Shown: positions 27,199-36,485 of the stretch, in pieces
Layout of the letters: each line of letters starts with the position of its first letter
How positions within the stretch are numbered: position 1 is the stretch's first letter
Assembly (NCBI RefSeq): GCF_014650435.1
Contig: NZ_BMUY01000005.1
Span: forward strand, 1 to 64,000
Direction: 5' to 3'
DNA length: 64,000 nucleotides
DNA from: Streptomyces tendae
Lineage (GTDB): Bacteria > Actinomycetota > Actinomycetes > Streptomycetales > Streptomycetaceae
The notes under the pieces: generated by a model
Databases searched by the model: none
Seen by the model: only the letters and a program-made list of their open reading frames with translations
What the model was told of the DNA's origin: nothing
Program-made: the position numbers and the translations under genes

Positions 27199-27786
27199 TC
27201 AGCCTAGGGGCTGCCCGGCGGGCCCCATGGGAGCGCGGCGCCCGTCGAGCACGGTGAGCACGCGCTCGCACCAGCGGGCGTTCTCCCGCTCGAACGTGAT
27301 CCCGGCGGCCAGGGTGAGGTAGGGCCCGACGCGGTCGGCCTCGCGCAGGTGCTCCTCCTCGGTGCGGCCGTCCAGGAGGCGTTCCCGCACCCGCTCGTAG
27401 CGGGCGAGTTTGCCCAGCGCCCACGCCCTGCGCTCCTCGAGCAGCGCGCGGACCGCCGCCGGGTCGACGCCGTCCATGGCCTGCATCTTGATCAGGAACT
27501 CGTCGCGGACGGCGGTGGGCCGCCGGGTCGGCTCGGCGGCGAACACGCCGAGTTGTTCCCGGCCCGCCTCGGTGAGCGAGAACAGCCGTTTGGTGGGCCG
27601 GCGTTCCTGTGGCACGGTCCGGGCCGCGATGAGTCCGTCGCCCGCGAGGCGCTCCAGCTCCCGGTAGAGCTGCTGCGGCGTGGCGGGCCAGAAGTTGGCG
27701 AGCGACACGTCGAAGATCTTGGACAGCTCGTAGCCCGATGCCTCGCCCTCCAGCAGGGCGGCCAGGACGGCGTACTTGAGAGACAT
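27199..27786 (-). CDS. PadR-family transcriptional regulator
   Basis: 195 residues. Winged helix at 1-80 (start MSLKYAVLAALLEGEASGYEL, TPQQLYRELERLAGDGLI) plus the Vir-like C-terminal domain (RAWALGKLARYERVRERLLDG). It is divergent from the small SnoaL-like gene at 27878 and followed by a methyltransferase. The spacer carries CTATT-CA-AATAG (27835-27846), a compact dyad that could be its operator. Confidence 0.9.
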   Translation of the reverse strand: MSLKYAVLAALLEGEASGYELSKIFDVSLANFWPATPQQLYRELERLAGDGLIAARTVPQERRPTKRLFSLTEAGREQLGVFAAEPTRRPTAVRDEFLIKMQAMDGVDPAAVRALLEERRAWALGKLARYERVRERLLDGRTEEEHLREADRVGPYLTLAAGITFERENARWCERVLTVLDGRRAPMGPAGQPLG

Positions 27787-27834
27787 GTCGACACGCTAGC
27801 AAGCGAGCACCGCAACGACTACTCTACTCCACAC

Positions 27835-27846
27835 CTATTCAAATAG
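27835..27846. promoter_or_regulatory. CTATT-CA-AATAG dyad between PadR and SnoaL-like genes
   Basis: Perfect 5-bp arms with a 2-bp centre, in a locally AT-rich 91-bp divergent spacer. AATAG occurs once more at 27853-27857. Confidence 0.35.
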
Positions 27847-27877
27847 TTCAGTAATAGCGCACTATGAGGGAGTGGCG

Positions 27878-28306
27878 ATGCGGGCATTCCGTGCGGCGGT
27901 CGAGGCACACGACATGGACGCCGTCGAGGCACTGCTGGCCGAGGACGTGGTGTTCTCCAGTCCGGTCGTCTTCAAGCCCTACCGGGGCAAGGCGATCACG
28001 GCGGCGATCCTGCGCGCGGTCGAGCGCGTCTTCGAGGACTTCCGCTACGAACGCGTCATCGGCGAGGCGGACGGCCGCGACCACGCGCTGGTCTTCGCGG
28101 CCCGGGTGGGCGACCGCGAGATCAGCGGCTGCGACTTCCTGCACCTCGACGCGTCCGGCCGCATCGCCGAACTGACGGTGATGGTGCGCCCGCTCTCCGG
28201 CGCACAGGCCCTCCAGGCGGCCATGGCCGCGCAGTTCGAGCGGATCGCCGAGGAGGCGCAGGCGACGGGGCGGACGCAGGAGGCACGGGTGCGTCGGGCC
28301 GGCTGA
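27878..28306 (+). CDS. SnoaL/NTF2-like small protein
   Basis: 142 residues with an NTF2-like cone: an N-terminal helix (RAFRAAVEAHDMDAVEALLAEDVVF), then beta strands SPVVFKPYRGKAI and DREISGCDFLHLDASGRIAELTVMVRP. Family members are small-molecule isomerases, cyclases or binding proteins; no activity can be assigned. ATG 27878 has GAGGGAG five bases before it; GTG 27872 is the alternative but overlaps that site. It converges on the methyltransferase at 28309. Confidence 0.8.
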   Translation: MRAFRAAVEAHDMDAVEALLAEDVVFSSPVVFKPYRGKAITAAILRAVERVFEDFRYERVIGEADGRDHALVFAARVGDREISGCDFLHLDASGRIAELTVMVRPLSGAQALQAAMAAQFERIAEEAQATGRTQEARVRRAG

Positions 28307-28308
28307 GC

Positions 28309-29073
28309 TCATGCGGTGGCCGAGGCCACGAGGAACGGAATGGCGACGAGGAAGCGGCCCGCCTCGGCGCGTCGGCGCTGCTCGGTGAGCCACTCGTCCG
28401 CCCGGTCGCGGTCCACGGCGCCACCGGCGCAGGCCGACTCGGCGAGCCGCACGAGCAGCGACAGCATCGCGGAGTCGGTGAACACACTGGTGTGCGCCTC
28501 GACCGCGACGTCCTCGAAGCCGCCGGCCAGGAGCAGACCGCGGTACTGGCGACCGGCGCGGGGCGTGTTCAGCAGGTCGGCGCGGGCCTGCACGATCGTG
28601 CGGGTGAGCACCGGGTCGGCCGAGTCGATCATGATGGCGTCCCAGTCCTGACCGAGCAGGACGATCCTGCCGCCCGGGCGGAGGACCCGACGCGCCTCCG
28701 CCACCGCGCGCGCCGGCTCCCGAAGCACGTGGAAGACCTTGTCCGCGCGGTAGCCGTGCAGGCTTCCATCGGGGAAGGGCAGGTCCTCCGCCCCCGCCTG
28801 GCGGAACTCGGCCCGCGGCCACCGCTCCCGGGCCGCCTCGAGCATCCCCGGACCGGGGTCCACGCCCACCGCGCGGACGCCGCGTTCGGCCAGCTCGGCG
28901 ACGGCTCGTCCGGCGCCACAACCGACGTCCACGACCGTCGAGCCCGGGACGAGGGAGAGCAGTTCGTAGGAGCGGGCCCGCAGTCGAGCGGCGCCCGGCA
29001 TCCGGTCCGCGGAGTCGAGGACGGCCAGCAGGGCTTCGGTGTCGCGGTGATCCGCCGGTGCTTTCCGATTCAT
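28309..29073 (-). CDS. Class I SAM-dependent methyltransferase
   Basis: 254 residues from MNRKAPADHRD. SAM motif VVDVGCGAGRAVAEL, acidic GVDPGPGML, AEDLPFPDGS, then a UbiE-like VLRPGGRIVLLGQDWD. This is the methyltransferase-11 pattern. It is divergent from the MerR gene, with starts only about 35 bp apart and no ribosome site on either side, so both messages may be leaderless. Earlier ATGs (29079 and further) are possible. The MerR protein is its likely regulator. Confidence 0.8.
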   Translation of the reverse strand: MNRKAPADHRDTEALLAVLDSADRMPGAARLRARSYELLSLVPGSTVVDVGCGAGRAVAELAERGVRAVGVDPGPGMLEAARERWPRAEFRQAGAEDLPFPDGSLHGYRADKVFHVLREPARAVAEARRVLRPGGRIVLLGQDWDAIMIDSADPVLTRTIVQARADLLNTPRAGRQYRGLLLAGGFEDVAVEAHTSVFTDSAMLSLLVRLAESACAGGAVDRDRADEWLTEQRRRAEAGRFLVAIPFLVASATA

Positions 29074-29094
29074 GGACATGGGTCTCATGCTGCG

Positions 29095-29114
29095 ACTTGA
29101 TGTCGGCATGAAGT
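29095..29114. promoter_or_regulatory. MerR-type operator ACTTGATG-N4-CATGAAGT
   Basis: 20-bp dyad with one mismatch (ACTTGATG / CATGAAGT), flanked by GA and CAAGC. It lies at the MerR gene start and 20 bp upstream of the divergent methyltransferase start. Size and position fit a MerR site. Confidence 0.5.
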
Positions 29115-29527
29115 CAAGCGACGACGGCGGCTCCGAGAGCCTGGGCATCGGCGCCCTGGCGGCGCGTTTCGGCCTGGCCACACACGTGCTGCGGCATTGG
29201 GAGGCGATGGGCCTGCTGCACCCCGGGCGGGACGCCGGCGGGCGCCGCCGCTACGGGGCGGACGACCTCACCCAGGTGGCGACGATCCTCCTCCTGAAGG
29301 AGGCCGGCCTCGGGCTGCACACCATCAGGAGCCTGACCACCGGTGCCGACCGCGCCACCCGGCACGCGATCCTCCGTCCCGCCGCCGAAGACCTCCGGTC
29401 GACGATCGCGGCGGCCCGGGCCTCGTTGGAACTCATCGAGGGCGGCCTGAACTGCGAGTTCGAGGACGTCACCCGGTTCCCGAACTACCGGCGGCTCGTC
29501 ACCGAGCGGGTCGGGACCATGCAGTGA
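29108..29527 (+). CDS. MerR-family transcriptional regulator
   Basis: 139 residues. The MerR helix-turn-helix is near the N-terminus (GIGALAARFGLATHVLRHWEAMGLLHPGR, read as GIGALAARFGL and HVLRHWEAMGLL), with the RRRYGADDL wing. A dimerisation helix of about 50 residues follows. There is a lone Cys (LNCEFED) and no metal-binding pair, so it is not a classical metal sensor. I place the start at ATG 29108; 29072 and 29087 are in frame. The stop is 8 bp before a TAGGGT element that may begin the rho paralogue leader. Confidence 0.85.
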   Translation: MKSSDDGGSESLGIGALAARFGLATHVLRHWEAMGLLHPGRDAGGRRRYGADDLTQVATILLLKEAGLGLHTIRSLTTGADRATRHAILRPAAEDLRSTIAAARASLELIEGGLNCEFEDVTRFPNYRRLVTERVGTMQ

Positions 29528-29790
29528 AATCGTGGTAGGGTGCTCTCAGCACTTGTGTACGCTCCCGTGAACGGGGCGCCGGTGCCAGTTTCTCTTCGGT
29601 TCGCGGATCCGCCCGTCCTGGCGTGACCGGTGCGTCCGCTTCTCAGCACAACCTCGTGAGCAGGGGCTTCAATCCCCGCCGTGCCCGAGGTGCTGTTCCC
29701 GCCGTCCGGAGGCGTGTCGTCCGACCCCTCGCGCGGCTTCCCCCTTCCTTCCGCATGTTCCATGCCCGTGTCCTCGAAAGGACCGACCAC
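29528..29790 (+). promoter_or_regulatory. Leader/promoter region of the Rho paralogue
   Basis: 263 bp. TAGGGT (29536-29541) is a plausible -10 box. GTGCT-CTC-AGCAC (29541-29553) and CCCGT-GA-ACGGG (29564-29575) can form hairpins. The long, structured leader would suit feedback control of a termination factor, which is inference. Confidence 0.4.
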
Positions 29791-30930
29791 ATGACCACCA
29801 CACTCGAACACCCCCCTGCCCAGCAGCCCCCGGCCGAGATCGCGAGCGGTGTCCTCGACATCGAAGCGGGCGGGAAGGGGCGCCTGCGGGGCACGAACCT
29901 GCAGCCCGAGCCCTCCGACCCCGCCCTCTCCCCCGCGCTGATCCGCCGGCACGGGCTGCGCAAGGGCGACCTCGTCGAGGGAGTGCACGGCGACCGGCGC
30001 ACCCTGACCGAGGTCGTCCGCGTCAACGGCCGTACGCCCCACCGGGGGAGCAAGCGCCGGCACTTCGCCGACCTGACCCCGCTGCACCCGCACGAGCGGC
30101 TGCGGCTCGAGCACCCGGCGGCCGGTCTCACCGGACGCGTCACCGATCTGATCGCGCCGCTCGGCAAGGGCCAGCGCGGCCTGATCGTGGCACCGCCGAA
30201 GACCGGCAAGACCGTCCTCCTCCAGCAGATCGCCGCCGCCGTGGCGGGCAACCATCCCGAGTCCCGGCTGATGGTGGTGCTGCTCGACGAACGCCCCGAG
30301 GAGGTCACCGACATGCGGCGCTCGGTGCGGGGCGAGGTGTACTCCTCGACCTTCGACCAGAGCGCCAAGCAGCACATCGCGCTCGCCGAGCTGGTGATCG
30401 AGCGGGCCAAGAGGCTCGTCGAGGCCGGGGAGGACGTCGTCATCCTCCTCGACTCCCTCACCCGGCTGTGCAGGGCGCACAACAACGCCGCCTCCTCCGG
30501 TGGCCGCACGCTCAGCGGCGGTGTCGACGCCGGGGCGCTGCTCGGACCCAAGCGGTTCTTCGGCGCGGCCCGAAAGGCGGAGGAGGGCGGCTCCCTCACC
30601 ATCCTCGCCACCGCCCTGGTGGAGACCGGCTCGCGGGCCGACGATTTCTACTTCGAGGAGCTGAAGAGCACCGGCAACATGGAACTGCGGCTGAGCCGGG
30701 AGCTGGCCTCCCGACGGGTCTTCCCGGCCGTCGAACCGGTCGGCTCGGGCACCCGGCGCGAGGAGCTCCTTCTCACCCCCGCGGAGACGACCGCCGTGCG
30801 CGGGCTGCGGCGGGCCCTGGGGACCCGGGACGGGCAGTCCGGCCTGGAGACCCTGCTGGAGCGGCTGCGCCGGACGCCGGACAACGCCACCTTCCTGCGG
30901 CAGGTGCAGCCGACGCTGCCCGCCGGCTGA
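29791..30930 (+). CDS. Short transcription termination factor Rho paralogue
   Basis: 379 residues. The ATPase core is complete: Walker A PPKTGKT (135-141), catalytic [12 protein letters not shown], Walker [13 protein letters not shown]-loop [21 protein letters not shown], and the R-loop region [12 protein letters not shown]. It lacks the helical N-terminal subdomain and the long Arg/Asn-rich insertion of the main actinobacterial Rho. In the cold-shock RNA-binding domain, the positions of E. coli Phe62, Phe64 and Tyr80 hold Lys29, Arg31 and Ala45. Secondary-site and ATPase residues remain. It may be a specialised, inhibitory or stress Rho. GAAAGGA precedes the ATG by eight bases. Confidence 0.92.
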   Translation: MTTTLEHPPAQQPPAEIASGVLDIEAGGKGRLRGTNLQPEPSDPALSPALIRRHGLRKGDLVEGVHGDRRTLTEVVRVNGRTPHRGSKRRHFADLTPLHPHERLRLEHPAAGLTGRVTDLIAPLGKGQRGLIVAPPKTGKTVLLQQIAAAVAGNHPESRLMVVLLDERPEEVTDMRRSVRGEVYSSTFDQSAKQHIALAELVIERAKRLVEAGEDVVILLDSLTRLCRAHNNAASSGGRTLSGGVDAGALLGPKRFFGAARKAEEGGSLTILATALVETGSRADDFYFEELKSTGNMELRLSRELASRRVFPAVEPVGSGTRREELLLTPAETTAVRGLRRALGTRDGQSGLETLLERLRRTPDNATFLRQVQPTLPAG

Positions 30931-31063
30931 CCCGCACCCCGGCCGTGACATGCCGTCGTCCCCGCCCCCACCCCCGGGCCTCCGCTACGGCATCCGGGTG
31001 TTTGCGCGGCGGGCCCGGCCCGGTCAGGGTGGCGGTGCGGGGGGCCGTTCCTACGTTTGCGGT

Positions 31064-32248
31064 ATGACTATCGGATTCTCACTCCGGGCATCCCGGGCGG
31101 CTCGATCCACCTGCATGCTCTGTGTGGCAGGGCTGCTGACGCTCGTGCCGGCCACCGCGGCCGCCCGTACCGAGCGGCCGGACCCCGGCCCGCCCGGTGG
31201 TGCCGCGGCGGCCGGGACGTCGCCGCTGCACCGCTTGGGCACCCAGGTCCGGCCGCACCCCGGAGCGCCCCGGGTTCCCGATGTCTCCGCCCTGTCCTGG
31301 GTCGTGGCCGACGCCGGCACGGGCGACGTGCTGGCGGCGAACGACGCGCACCGCGAACTGCCGCCGGCCAGCACCCTCAAGACCCTGTTCGCCCTCACGG
31401 TGCTGCCCGCCCTGCCCGGCGGCATCCGTCACGAGGTCAGCACCGAGGACCTGTCCGGCATCGGTCCGGGCAGCAGCCTGGTCGGTGTCGTGGAGGGCGA
31501 GACGTACCGCGTCTCCGACCTCTGGAACGGCGTCTTCCTCAACTCCGGGAACGACGCCGTGCACGTCCTCGCCTCGCTCACCGGCGGCTGGAGCGCCACT
31601 GCGGCCCGGATGCAGGCCGAGGCCCGCGCGCTCGGCGCCCTCGACACCCACGTCCGCTCGCCGGACGGGTACGACGCCCCGGGCCAGGTCTCGTCGGCGT
31701 ACGACCTGGCCGTCTTCGGCCGGGAGGGGCTGCGGCGCCCCGACTTCGCCCGGTACTGCGCCAAGGTCGACGCGCTGTTCCCCGGCCGCGACGGCGGCTC
31801 CTACGGGATCATGAACACCAACCGGCTGCTCACCGGAGCCGACGGCGTGGAACCGTACCCCGGGCTGATCGGGGTCAAGAACGGCTACACCAGCAACGCC
31901 GGCAACACGCTCATCGCCGCCGCCCGCCGCGACGGACAGACCCTGGTCGTCACGGTGATGAATCCTCAGGAGGGCGGCGGCCACGCCGTCTACGAGGAGG
32001 CCCGCTCGCTGCTCGACTGGGGCTTCGAGGCCGACGGGGAGGTCGACCCGGTGGGCTCGCTGATCTCCGAGCGTGCCCGGCCCCGGCAGGGACCGCAGGC
32101 GGCGCCCGCCGCGGTGGCCGCCGCGAAGCCGGCCGAGGACGAGCCGGGCTGGCCGGAGACCGGCGCGATCCTGGGCGTCGCGGGGCTCGGCGCAGGTGTC
32201 ATGGCACTCGCCCTGCGGCTCAAGCTCGTGCGGGACGACGGGAGTTGA
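31064..32248 (+). CDS. D-alanyl-D-alanine carboxypeptidase (S11 penicillin-binding protein)
   Basis: 394 residues. A signal peptide (about 1-38) is followed by the S11 domain with SxxK in PASTLKTLF, SGN in LNSGNDAV and KNG in VKNGYTSNAGN (KTG variant). A Pro/Ala linker, one C-terminal membrane helix (ILGVAGLGAGVMALALRLK) and a basic tail complete the type V membrane PBP layout. It trims the terminal D-Ala of peptidoglycan stems. No ribosome site precedes ATG 31064 (TACGTTTGCGGT directly upstream), so the mRNA may be leaderless. Confidence 0.9.
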   Translation: MTIGFSLRASRAARSTCMLCVAGLLTLVPATAAARTERPDPGPPGGAAAAGTSPLHRLGTQVRPHPGAPRVPDVSALSWVVADAGTGDVLAANDAHRELPPASTLKTLFALTVLPALPGGIRHEVSTEDLSGIGPGSSLVGVVEGETYRVSDLWNGVFLNSGNDAVHVLASLTGGWSATAARMQAEARALGALDTHVRSPDGYDAPGQVSSAYDLAVFGREGLRRPDFARYCAKVDALFPGRDGGSYGIMNTNRLLTGADGVEPYPGLIGVKNGYTSNAGNTLIAAARRDGQTLVVTVMNPQEGGGHAVYEEARSLLDWGFEADGEVDPVGSLISERARPRQGPQAAPAAVAAAKPAEDEPGWPETGAILGVAGLGAGVMALALRLKLVRDDGS

Positions 32249-32273
32249 GAGTTGACGGGAGTGTCGCGCACGT

Positions 32274-33197
32274 TCAGAACACCGACAGTCCGGTCAGCGT
32301 GGTGAAGCGGTCCAGGGCCGCCACCCCGGCCACCGAGTTGCCGCGCTCGTCCAGGCCGGGGCTCCACACGCACAGCGTGCAGTGCCCCGGCACGACCGCG
32401 ATGATGCCGCCGCCCACCCCGCTCTTGCCCGGCAGCCCCACCCGGTGCGCGAAGTCGCCGGCCGCGTCGTAGGTACCGCAGGTCAGCATCACCGCGTTGA
32501 TCTGCTTGGCCCGGCTGCGGCTCAGCAGCCGGGTGCCGTCGGCGCGGATCCCGTGCCGGGCCAGGAACCCGGTCGCCAGCGCCAGGTCGGCGCAGGACGC
32601 GGCGACGGAGCACTGGCGGAAGTACTGGTCGAGGAGGACCGGCACGGCGTTGTCGATGTTCCCGTACGACGCCATGAAGTGCGCCAGCGCGGCGTTCCGG
32701 TCCCCGTGCGCGGCCTCGGAGGCGGCGACCTCCGCGTCGTGGGCGAGGTCCGGGTTGCCGCTCTCCGCCCGCAGGAAGGCGAGCAGTTCACCCGCGGCGT
32801 CGCCGGTACGGGTGTGCAGGCGGTCGGTGACGACGAGGGCGCCCGCGTTGATGAACGGGTTGCGCGGAATGCCGTTCTCGTACTCCAACTGCACCAGGGA
32901 GTTGAACGGGTTGCCGGACGGTTCCCGGCCCACGTGCTCCCACAGGGCGTCACCCTCCCTGGCCAGGTCGAGGGCGAGGGTGAACACCTTGGTGATGGAC
33001 TGCGCGGAGAACGGCTCCCGCCAGTCCCCCACCCCGTACACCGTGCCGTCCAACTCGGCGACGGCCATGCCGAAGCGGCGCGGGTCGCGGGCGGCGAGCG
33101 CGGGGATGTAGTCGGCGGGCCGGCCGCTGCCCGGGGTCCGCTCGATCTCCTCGGCGATGCGCTCCAGGACCGGCCGGAAGGTCGTCGGTGTGCTCAT
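32274..33197 (-). CDS. glsA: Glutaminase A
   Basis: 307 residues, standard for GlsA. It hydrolyses glutamine to glutamate and ammonia. Catalytic SxxK in FSAQSITKVF, followed by NPFNSLVQLE, NPFINAGALV, YGNIDNAVPVLL and the KSGVGGG loop. I take ATG 33197 (M-S-T-P); the ATG 9 bases earlier (33206) lies too near its GGGGGGA. It is divergent from the fatty acid desaturase, with 144 bp between starts. Confidence 0.92.
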   Translation of the reverse strand: MSTPTTFRPVLERIAEEIERTPGSGRPADYIPALAARDPRRFGMAVAELDGTVYGVGDWREPFSAQSITKVFTLALDLAREGDALWEHVGREPSGNPFNSLVQLEYENGIPRNPFINAGALVVTDRLHTRTGDAAGELLAFLRAESGNPDLAHDAEVAASEAAHGDRNAALAHFMASYGNIDNAVPVLLDQYFRQCSVAASCADLALATGFLARHGIRADGTRLLSRSRAKQINAVMLTCGTYDAAGDFAHRVGLPGKSGVGGGIIAVVPGHCTLCVWSPGLDERGNSVAGVAALDRFTTLTGLSVF

Positions 33198-33341
33198 GAT
33201 CGCCATTGTCCCCCCGGGACGTTCCGGGCGGCGGAGAGCGGGCGGTGGGTGGACCCCCGTACCGGGGTGGTGCTGGCCTCACCCCCGTTTCGGGGGCGGA
33301 CGCCATTCTGCGGGCGCGACGCCTTTCACATACTCACGTAC

Positions 33342-34400
33342 ATGGTCGAATCAACGGTGCTCGTCGAGAGCCAGCCCACGCCCGCCCGGGAGAAGGAACG
33401 CGAGAAGGGGAGCGATTTCTCCGAACTCTCCCGGCGCATAGCCGACGCGGGTCTGCTCCGGCGCCGCCCCCTGTACTACACGGTCCGCTTCGGTGCGGTG
33501 GCCCTGGCGCTCGCCGGCGGGGTGGCGGCGTTCGTCTCCCTGGGGGACAGCTGGAGCCAGTTGTTCGTGGCGGTCGCGCTCGCCGTCGTCTTCGGCCAGC
33601 TGGGGCTGGCGGCCCACGACCTCGCCCACCGGCAGGTCTTCTCGCGCCGGCGCCCCAGCGAGGCGGGCGGCCTGCTGGCGGCCAACCTGCTGCTGGGCAT
33701 GAGCTACGGCTGGTGGATGAACAAGCACACCCGCCACCACGCGAACCCGAACCACGAGGAGAAGGACCCGGACGTCTCCCCCGACATCCTGGTGTGGTCA
33801 CGCGGTCAGGCGAGCCGGGCGACCGGGCTGCCGCGGTTCGTCGGCAGGCACCAGGCCGCCCTGTTCTTCCCGCTGCTGACGCTGGAGGGCCTCAACCTGA
33901 GCTTCAACAGCTTCAAGGCGCTGGGCAGCCGGGCCGTGAAGCGGCCGGTGCTGGAGGGCACGCTGCTGGTGGCCCACTTCGCGCTGTACTTCGGCGGTCT
34001 GTTCACGGTCCTCTCCCCCGGCAAGGCGCTGGTCTTCCTCGCCGTGCACCAGGGTCTGTTCGGGATCTACCTGGGCTCGGTCTTCGCGCCCAACCACAAG
34101 GGCATGCCGATGATCGAGGAGGGCATGCGGCTGGACTTCCTGCGCCGTCAGGTCCTCACCTCCCGCAACGTGCGGGGCGGTGTGCTCGTCGACGCCTTCA
34201 TGGGCGGCCTCAACTACCAGATCGAGCACCACCTCTTCCCCAGCATGCCGACCCCGGCCCTGGGCCGGGCCCAGGCCATCACCGAGGCGTACTGCGCCGA
34301 GTTGGGCGTGCCGTACCACCAGACGGGGCTGCTGGCCTCGCACCGCGAGGCCCTGCGGCACATGAGGAGCGTCGGCGAGCCGCTGCGCGCCGCCCGCTGA
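33342..34400 (+). CDS. Membrane fatty acid desaturase
   Basis: 352 residues. The three histidine boxes of acyl-lipid/acyl-CoA desaturases are present: H92DLAH96, H129TRHH133 and QIEHH (His296-297). They hold the di-iron centre. Membrane segments include GAVALALAGGVAAFVSL and LFVAVALAVVFGQLG, with a second pair around 205-245. No cytochrome b5 domain is fused, so electrons come from a separate carrier. ATG 33342 lacks a ribosome site. Confidence 0.92.
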   Translation: MVESTVLVESQPTPAREKEREKGSDFSELSRRIADAGLLRRRPLYYTVRFGAVALALAGGVAAFVSLGDSWSQLFVAVALAVVFGQLGLAAHDLAHRQVFSRRRPSEAGGLLAANLLLGMSYGWWMNKHTRHHANPNHEEKDPDVSPDILVWSRGQASRATGLPRFVGRHQAALFFPLLTLEGLNLSFNSFKALGSRAVKRPVLEGTLLVAHFALYFGGLFTVLSPGKALVFLAVHQGLFGIYLGSVFAPNHKGMPMIEEGMRLDFLRRQVLTSRNVRGGVLVDAFMGGLNYQIEHHLFPSMPTPALGRAQAITEAYCAELGVPYHQTGLLASHREALRHMRSVGEPLRAAR

Positions 34401-34432
34401 CCGGTCGGCGCGCGGTGCCCGGTGCTCGGCGG

Positions 34433-35269
34433 TCAGCTGTGCAGCACGCCCGCGCCGAGCAGCCCGAACAGCAGGACGCCGACCGCGATCCGGTAGATCA
34501 CGAACGCGTTGAAGGAGTGCTTGGCGACGAACTTCAGCAGCCAGGCGATGGAGGCGTACGCCACGACGAAGGAGACGAGGGTGCCGACCGCCAGCGGCGC
34601 GGCGCCCGCTCCCGTGCCCAGGGCGTCCTTCAGCTCGTACAGGCCCGCCCCGGTCAGGGCCGGGATGCCGAGGAAGAAGGACAGCCGGGTGGCGGCGACC
34701 CGGTCGAGGTCGAGCATCAGGGCGGTGGACATGGTGGCGCCGGAGCGGGAGAAGCCCGGGAAGAGCAGGGCGAGGATCTGGGAGCCGCCGACCAGCATCG
34801 CGTCCTTGAAGGACGTGTCGTCCTCACCCCGCTTGTGGCGGCCGGTGCGGTCGGCCCACCACATCACGCCGCTGCCGACGATCAGCGAGCCCGCGACCAC
34901 CCACAGCGAGGCGAGGGGGCCCTTGATCAGGGGCTTGGCGGCCAGGCCGACGACGACGATGGGGATGGTGGCGAAGATGACCCACCAGGCGAACTTGTAG
35001 TCGTGGTGGTACCTCTCCTCCCGGTCGCGCAGCCCGCGCGCCCAGGCGGAGACGATCCGCGCGATGTCCTTGGAGAAGTAGACGAGCACGGCGGCGATCG
35101 CGCCGACCTGGATGACGGCGGAGAAGCCGATGACGGCGTCGTCGTCGACCGGGATGCCCATCAGCCCCTCGACGATCTTGAGGTGTCCGGTGGAGGAGAC
35201 CGGCAGGAACTCGGTCACCCCCTCGACGGCTCCGAGGACGACGGCCTGACCGATGCTGATGGCGCTCAT
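34433..35269 (-). CDS. uppP: Undecaprenyl-diphosphatase UppP (BacA)
   Basis: 278 residues and about eight membrane helices. Signature blocks EGVTEFLPVSSTGH near the N-terminus and LLFPGFSRSGATMS centrally supply the active-site Glu, Ser and Arg. The enzyme recycles the lipid carrier for peptidoglycan synthesis and can raise bacitracin resistance. It is followed by 39 bp and then the fluoride operon on the same strand, with a separate start at 35269. Confidence 0.95.
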   Translation of the reverse strand: MSAISIGQAVVLGAVEGVTEFLPVSSTGHLKIVEGLMGIPVDDDAVIGFSAVIQVGAIAAVLVYFSKDIARIVSAWARGLRDREERYHHDYKFAWWVIFATIPIVVVGLAAKPLIKGPLASLWVVAGSLIVGSGVMWWADRTGRHKRGEDDTSFKDAMLVGGSQILALLFPGFSRSGATMSTALMLDLDRVAATRLSFFLGIPALTGAGLYELKDALGTGAGAAPLAVGTLVSFVVAYASIAWLLKFVAKHSFNAFVIYRIAVGVLLFGLLGAGVLHS

Positions 35270-35308
35270 GGCATCCAGTTCCTACTACACCGAGCTGTGT
35301 GGCCGGCG

Positions 35309-35683
35309 TCAGGTCCAGAGCGCGTCGGCCAGAGTCACCCCCGCGAACGCCGCCGCGAGGCCGGCCGCCACGCTCCCCAGCACGTTCACGGCGGCGTGCA
35401 GCCGCGCGCCGGTCTCGGTCAGCCGGAGTGTCTCGTAGGAGAAGGTCGAGTACGTCGTGAGGGCGCCGCACAGCCCGGTCCCGAGCAGCAGCCGCAGCTC
35501 GGAGCCGGCCGCCCCGGCCAGGGCGGCACCGGTCAGCAGGCCGAGGACCAGGCTGCCGATCACGTTCACCGTGAAGGTGCCCCAGGGAAAGACCGAGTCG
35601 TGCCGGGACTGCACCGCGCGGTCGGTGAGGTAGCGCAGCGGGGCGCCGACCATGCCGCCCGCGACGACCAGCAGCCAGTTCAC
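35309..35683 (-). CDS. crcB: Fluoride channel CrcB/Fluc, second subunit
   Basis: 124 residues with four membrane helices. Family blocks [27 protein letters not shown] and [15 protein letters not shown]; the TTYSTFS track lines the fluoride pore. Fluc channels are dual-topology dimers, and organisms with two crcB genes often make antiparallel heterodimers. GTG 35683 follows AGGAGG and overlaps the DUF190 stop by 4 bases. Last gene of a three-gene operon. Confidence 0.92.
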   Translation of the reverse strand: MNWLLVVAGGMVGAPLRYLTDRAVQSRHDSVFPWGTFTVNVIGSLVLGLLTGAALAGAAGSELRLLLGTGLCGALTTYSTFSYETLRLTETGARLHAAVNVLGSVAAGLAAAFAGVTLADALWT

Positions 35684-36024
35684 GACGGCCTCCTGCCCTC
35701 GTACCTGACGACCTCGCACGGGTCGAGGGTGACCAGGCCCTCGGTGACGAGTTCGTCGAGCAGTGGCAGGAAGTCCCGCACCCGCTCCTCGGTGTCGACG
35801 ACGACGACGGCCACCGGCAGGTCCTCGCTCAGGGACAGCAGCCGGGTGGTGTGGATCAGCGAGGAGGCGCCGAAGCCCTCGACGCCGCGGAAGACGCTGG
35901 CGCCCGCGAGGCCGGCCGCGTGGGCGCGGTGGACGATCTCCGAGTAGAGGGGGCGGTGGTGCCAGGTGTCGTTCTCGCCGACGTAGACGGTCAGGCGCAG
36001 GGCGCCGCCGGTCAGCCTCGTCAT
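35680..36024 (-). CDS. DUF190-family protein
   Basis: 114 residues. The ferredoxin-like DUF190 fold has [51 protein letters not shown] and a terminal EVVRYEG. The family is repeatedly found beside crcB genes and resembles PII-like regulators, but its biochemical role is not established. It overlaps both flanking crcB genes by 4 bases, so all three are translated together. Confidence 0.9.
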   Translation of the reverse strand: MTRLTGGALRLTVYVGENDTWHHRPLYSEIVHRAHAAGLAGASVFRGVEGFGASSLIHTTRLLSLSEDLPVAVVVVDTEERVRDFLPLLDELVTEGLVTLDPCEVVRYEGRRPS

Positions 36025-36485
36025 GACTGCCTCCGCTTCAGGAGCCGGCGGGCCGCCCATGCGGCGAGCCACACCGACGTGAGTGCCGCGAGCGGTGTCG
36101 CGGCGAGGTAGGCCAGGCCGGTGCGGGCCTGGCCGTCGGCGAACAGGTACCGGGTGTCGACCGCGTAGGTGGAGAACGTGGTGAAGCCGCCGAGCACGCC
36201 GGTGCCGAAGAAGGGCCGGACCAGGCGGTGGGCCGGCCGGACCTCGGTGATGACCACCATGAACACGCCGATCACGGCACAGCCGACGGCATTGACGCCG
36301 AACGTCGTCCAGGGGAAGCTGCCGCTCTGCGTCGGCCACCACAGGGAGGCGGCGTAGCGGGCGGCGGCGCCGGTGCCGCCGCCGAGGGCCACGACCGCGA
36401 CGACCGGTGCCTGGGTGCGCCACCCGGACCGCCTCGGGGCGGTGGCCGGGATCCCGCCCGGGCGCCCGGTCTTCGGGAGTGTCAT
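36021..36485 (-). CDS. crcB: Fluoride channel CrcB/Fluc, first subunit
   Basis: 154 residues. A charged N-terminal extension of about 25 residues precedes the four-helix core with [26 protein letters not shown] and [15 protein letters not shown]. This subunit is slightly longer than its partner. ATG 36485 has GGAG 11 bases upstream. I could not find the conserved bases of a crcB (fluoride) riboswitch in its leader. Confidence 0.92.
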   Translation of the reverse strand: MTLPKTGRPGGIPATAPRRSGWRTQAPVVAVVALGGGTGAAARYAASLWWPTQSGSFPWTTFGVNAVGCAVIGVFMVVITEVRPAHRLVRPFFGTGVLGGFTTFSTYAVDTRYLFADGQARTGLAYLAATPLAALTSVWLAAWAARRLLKRRQS

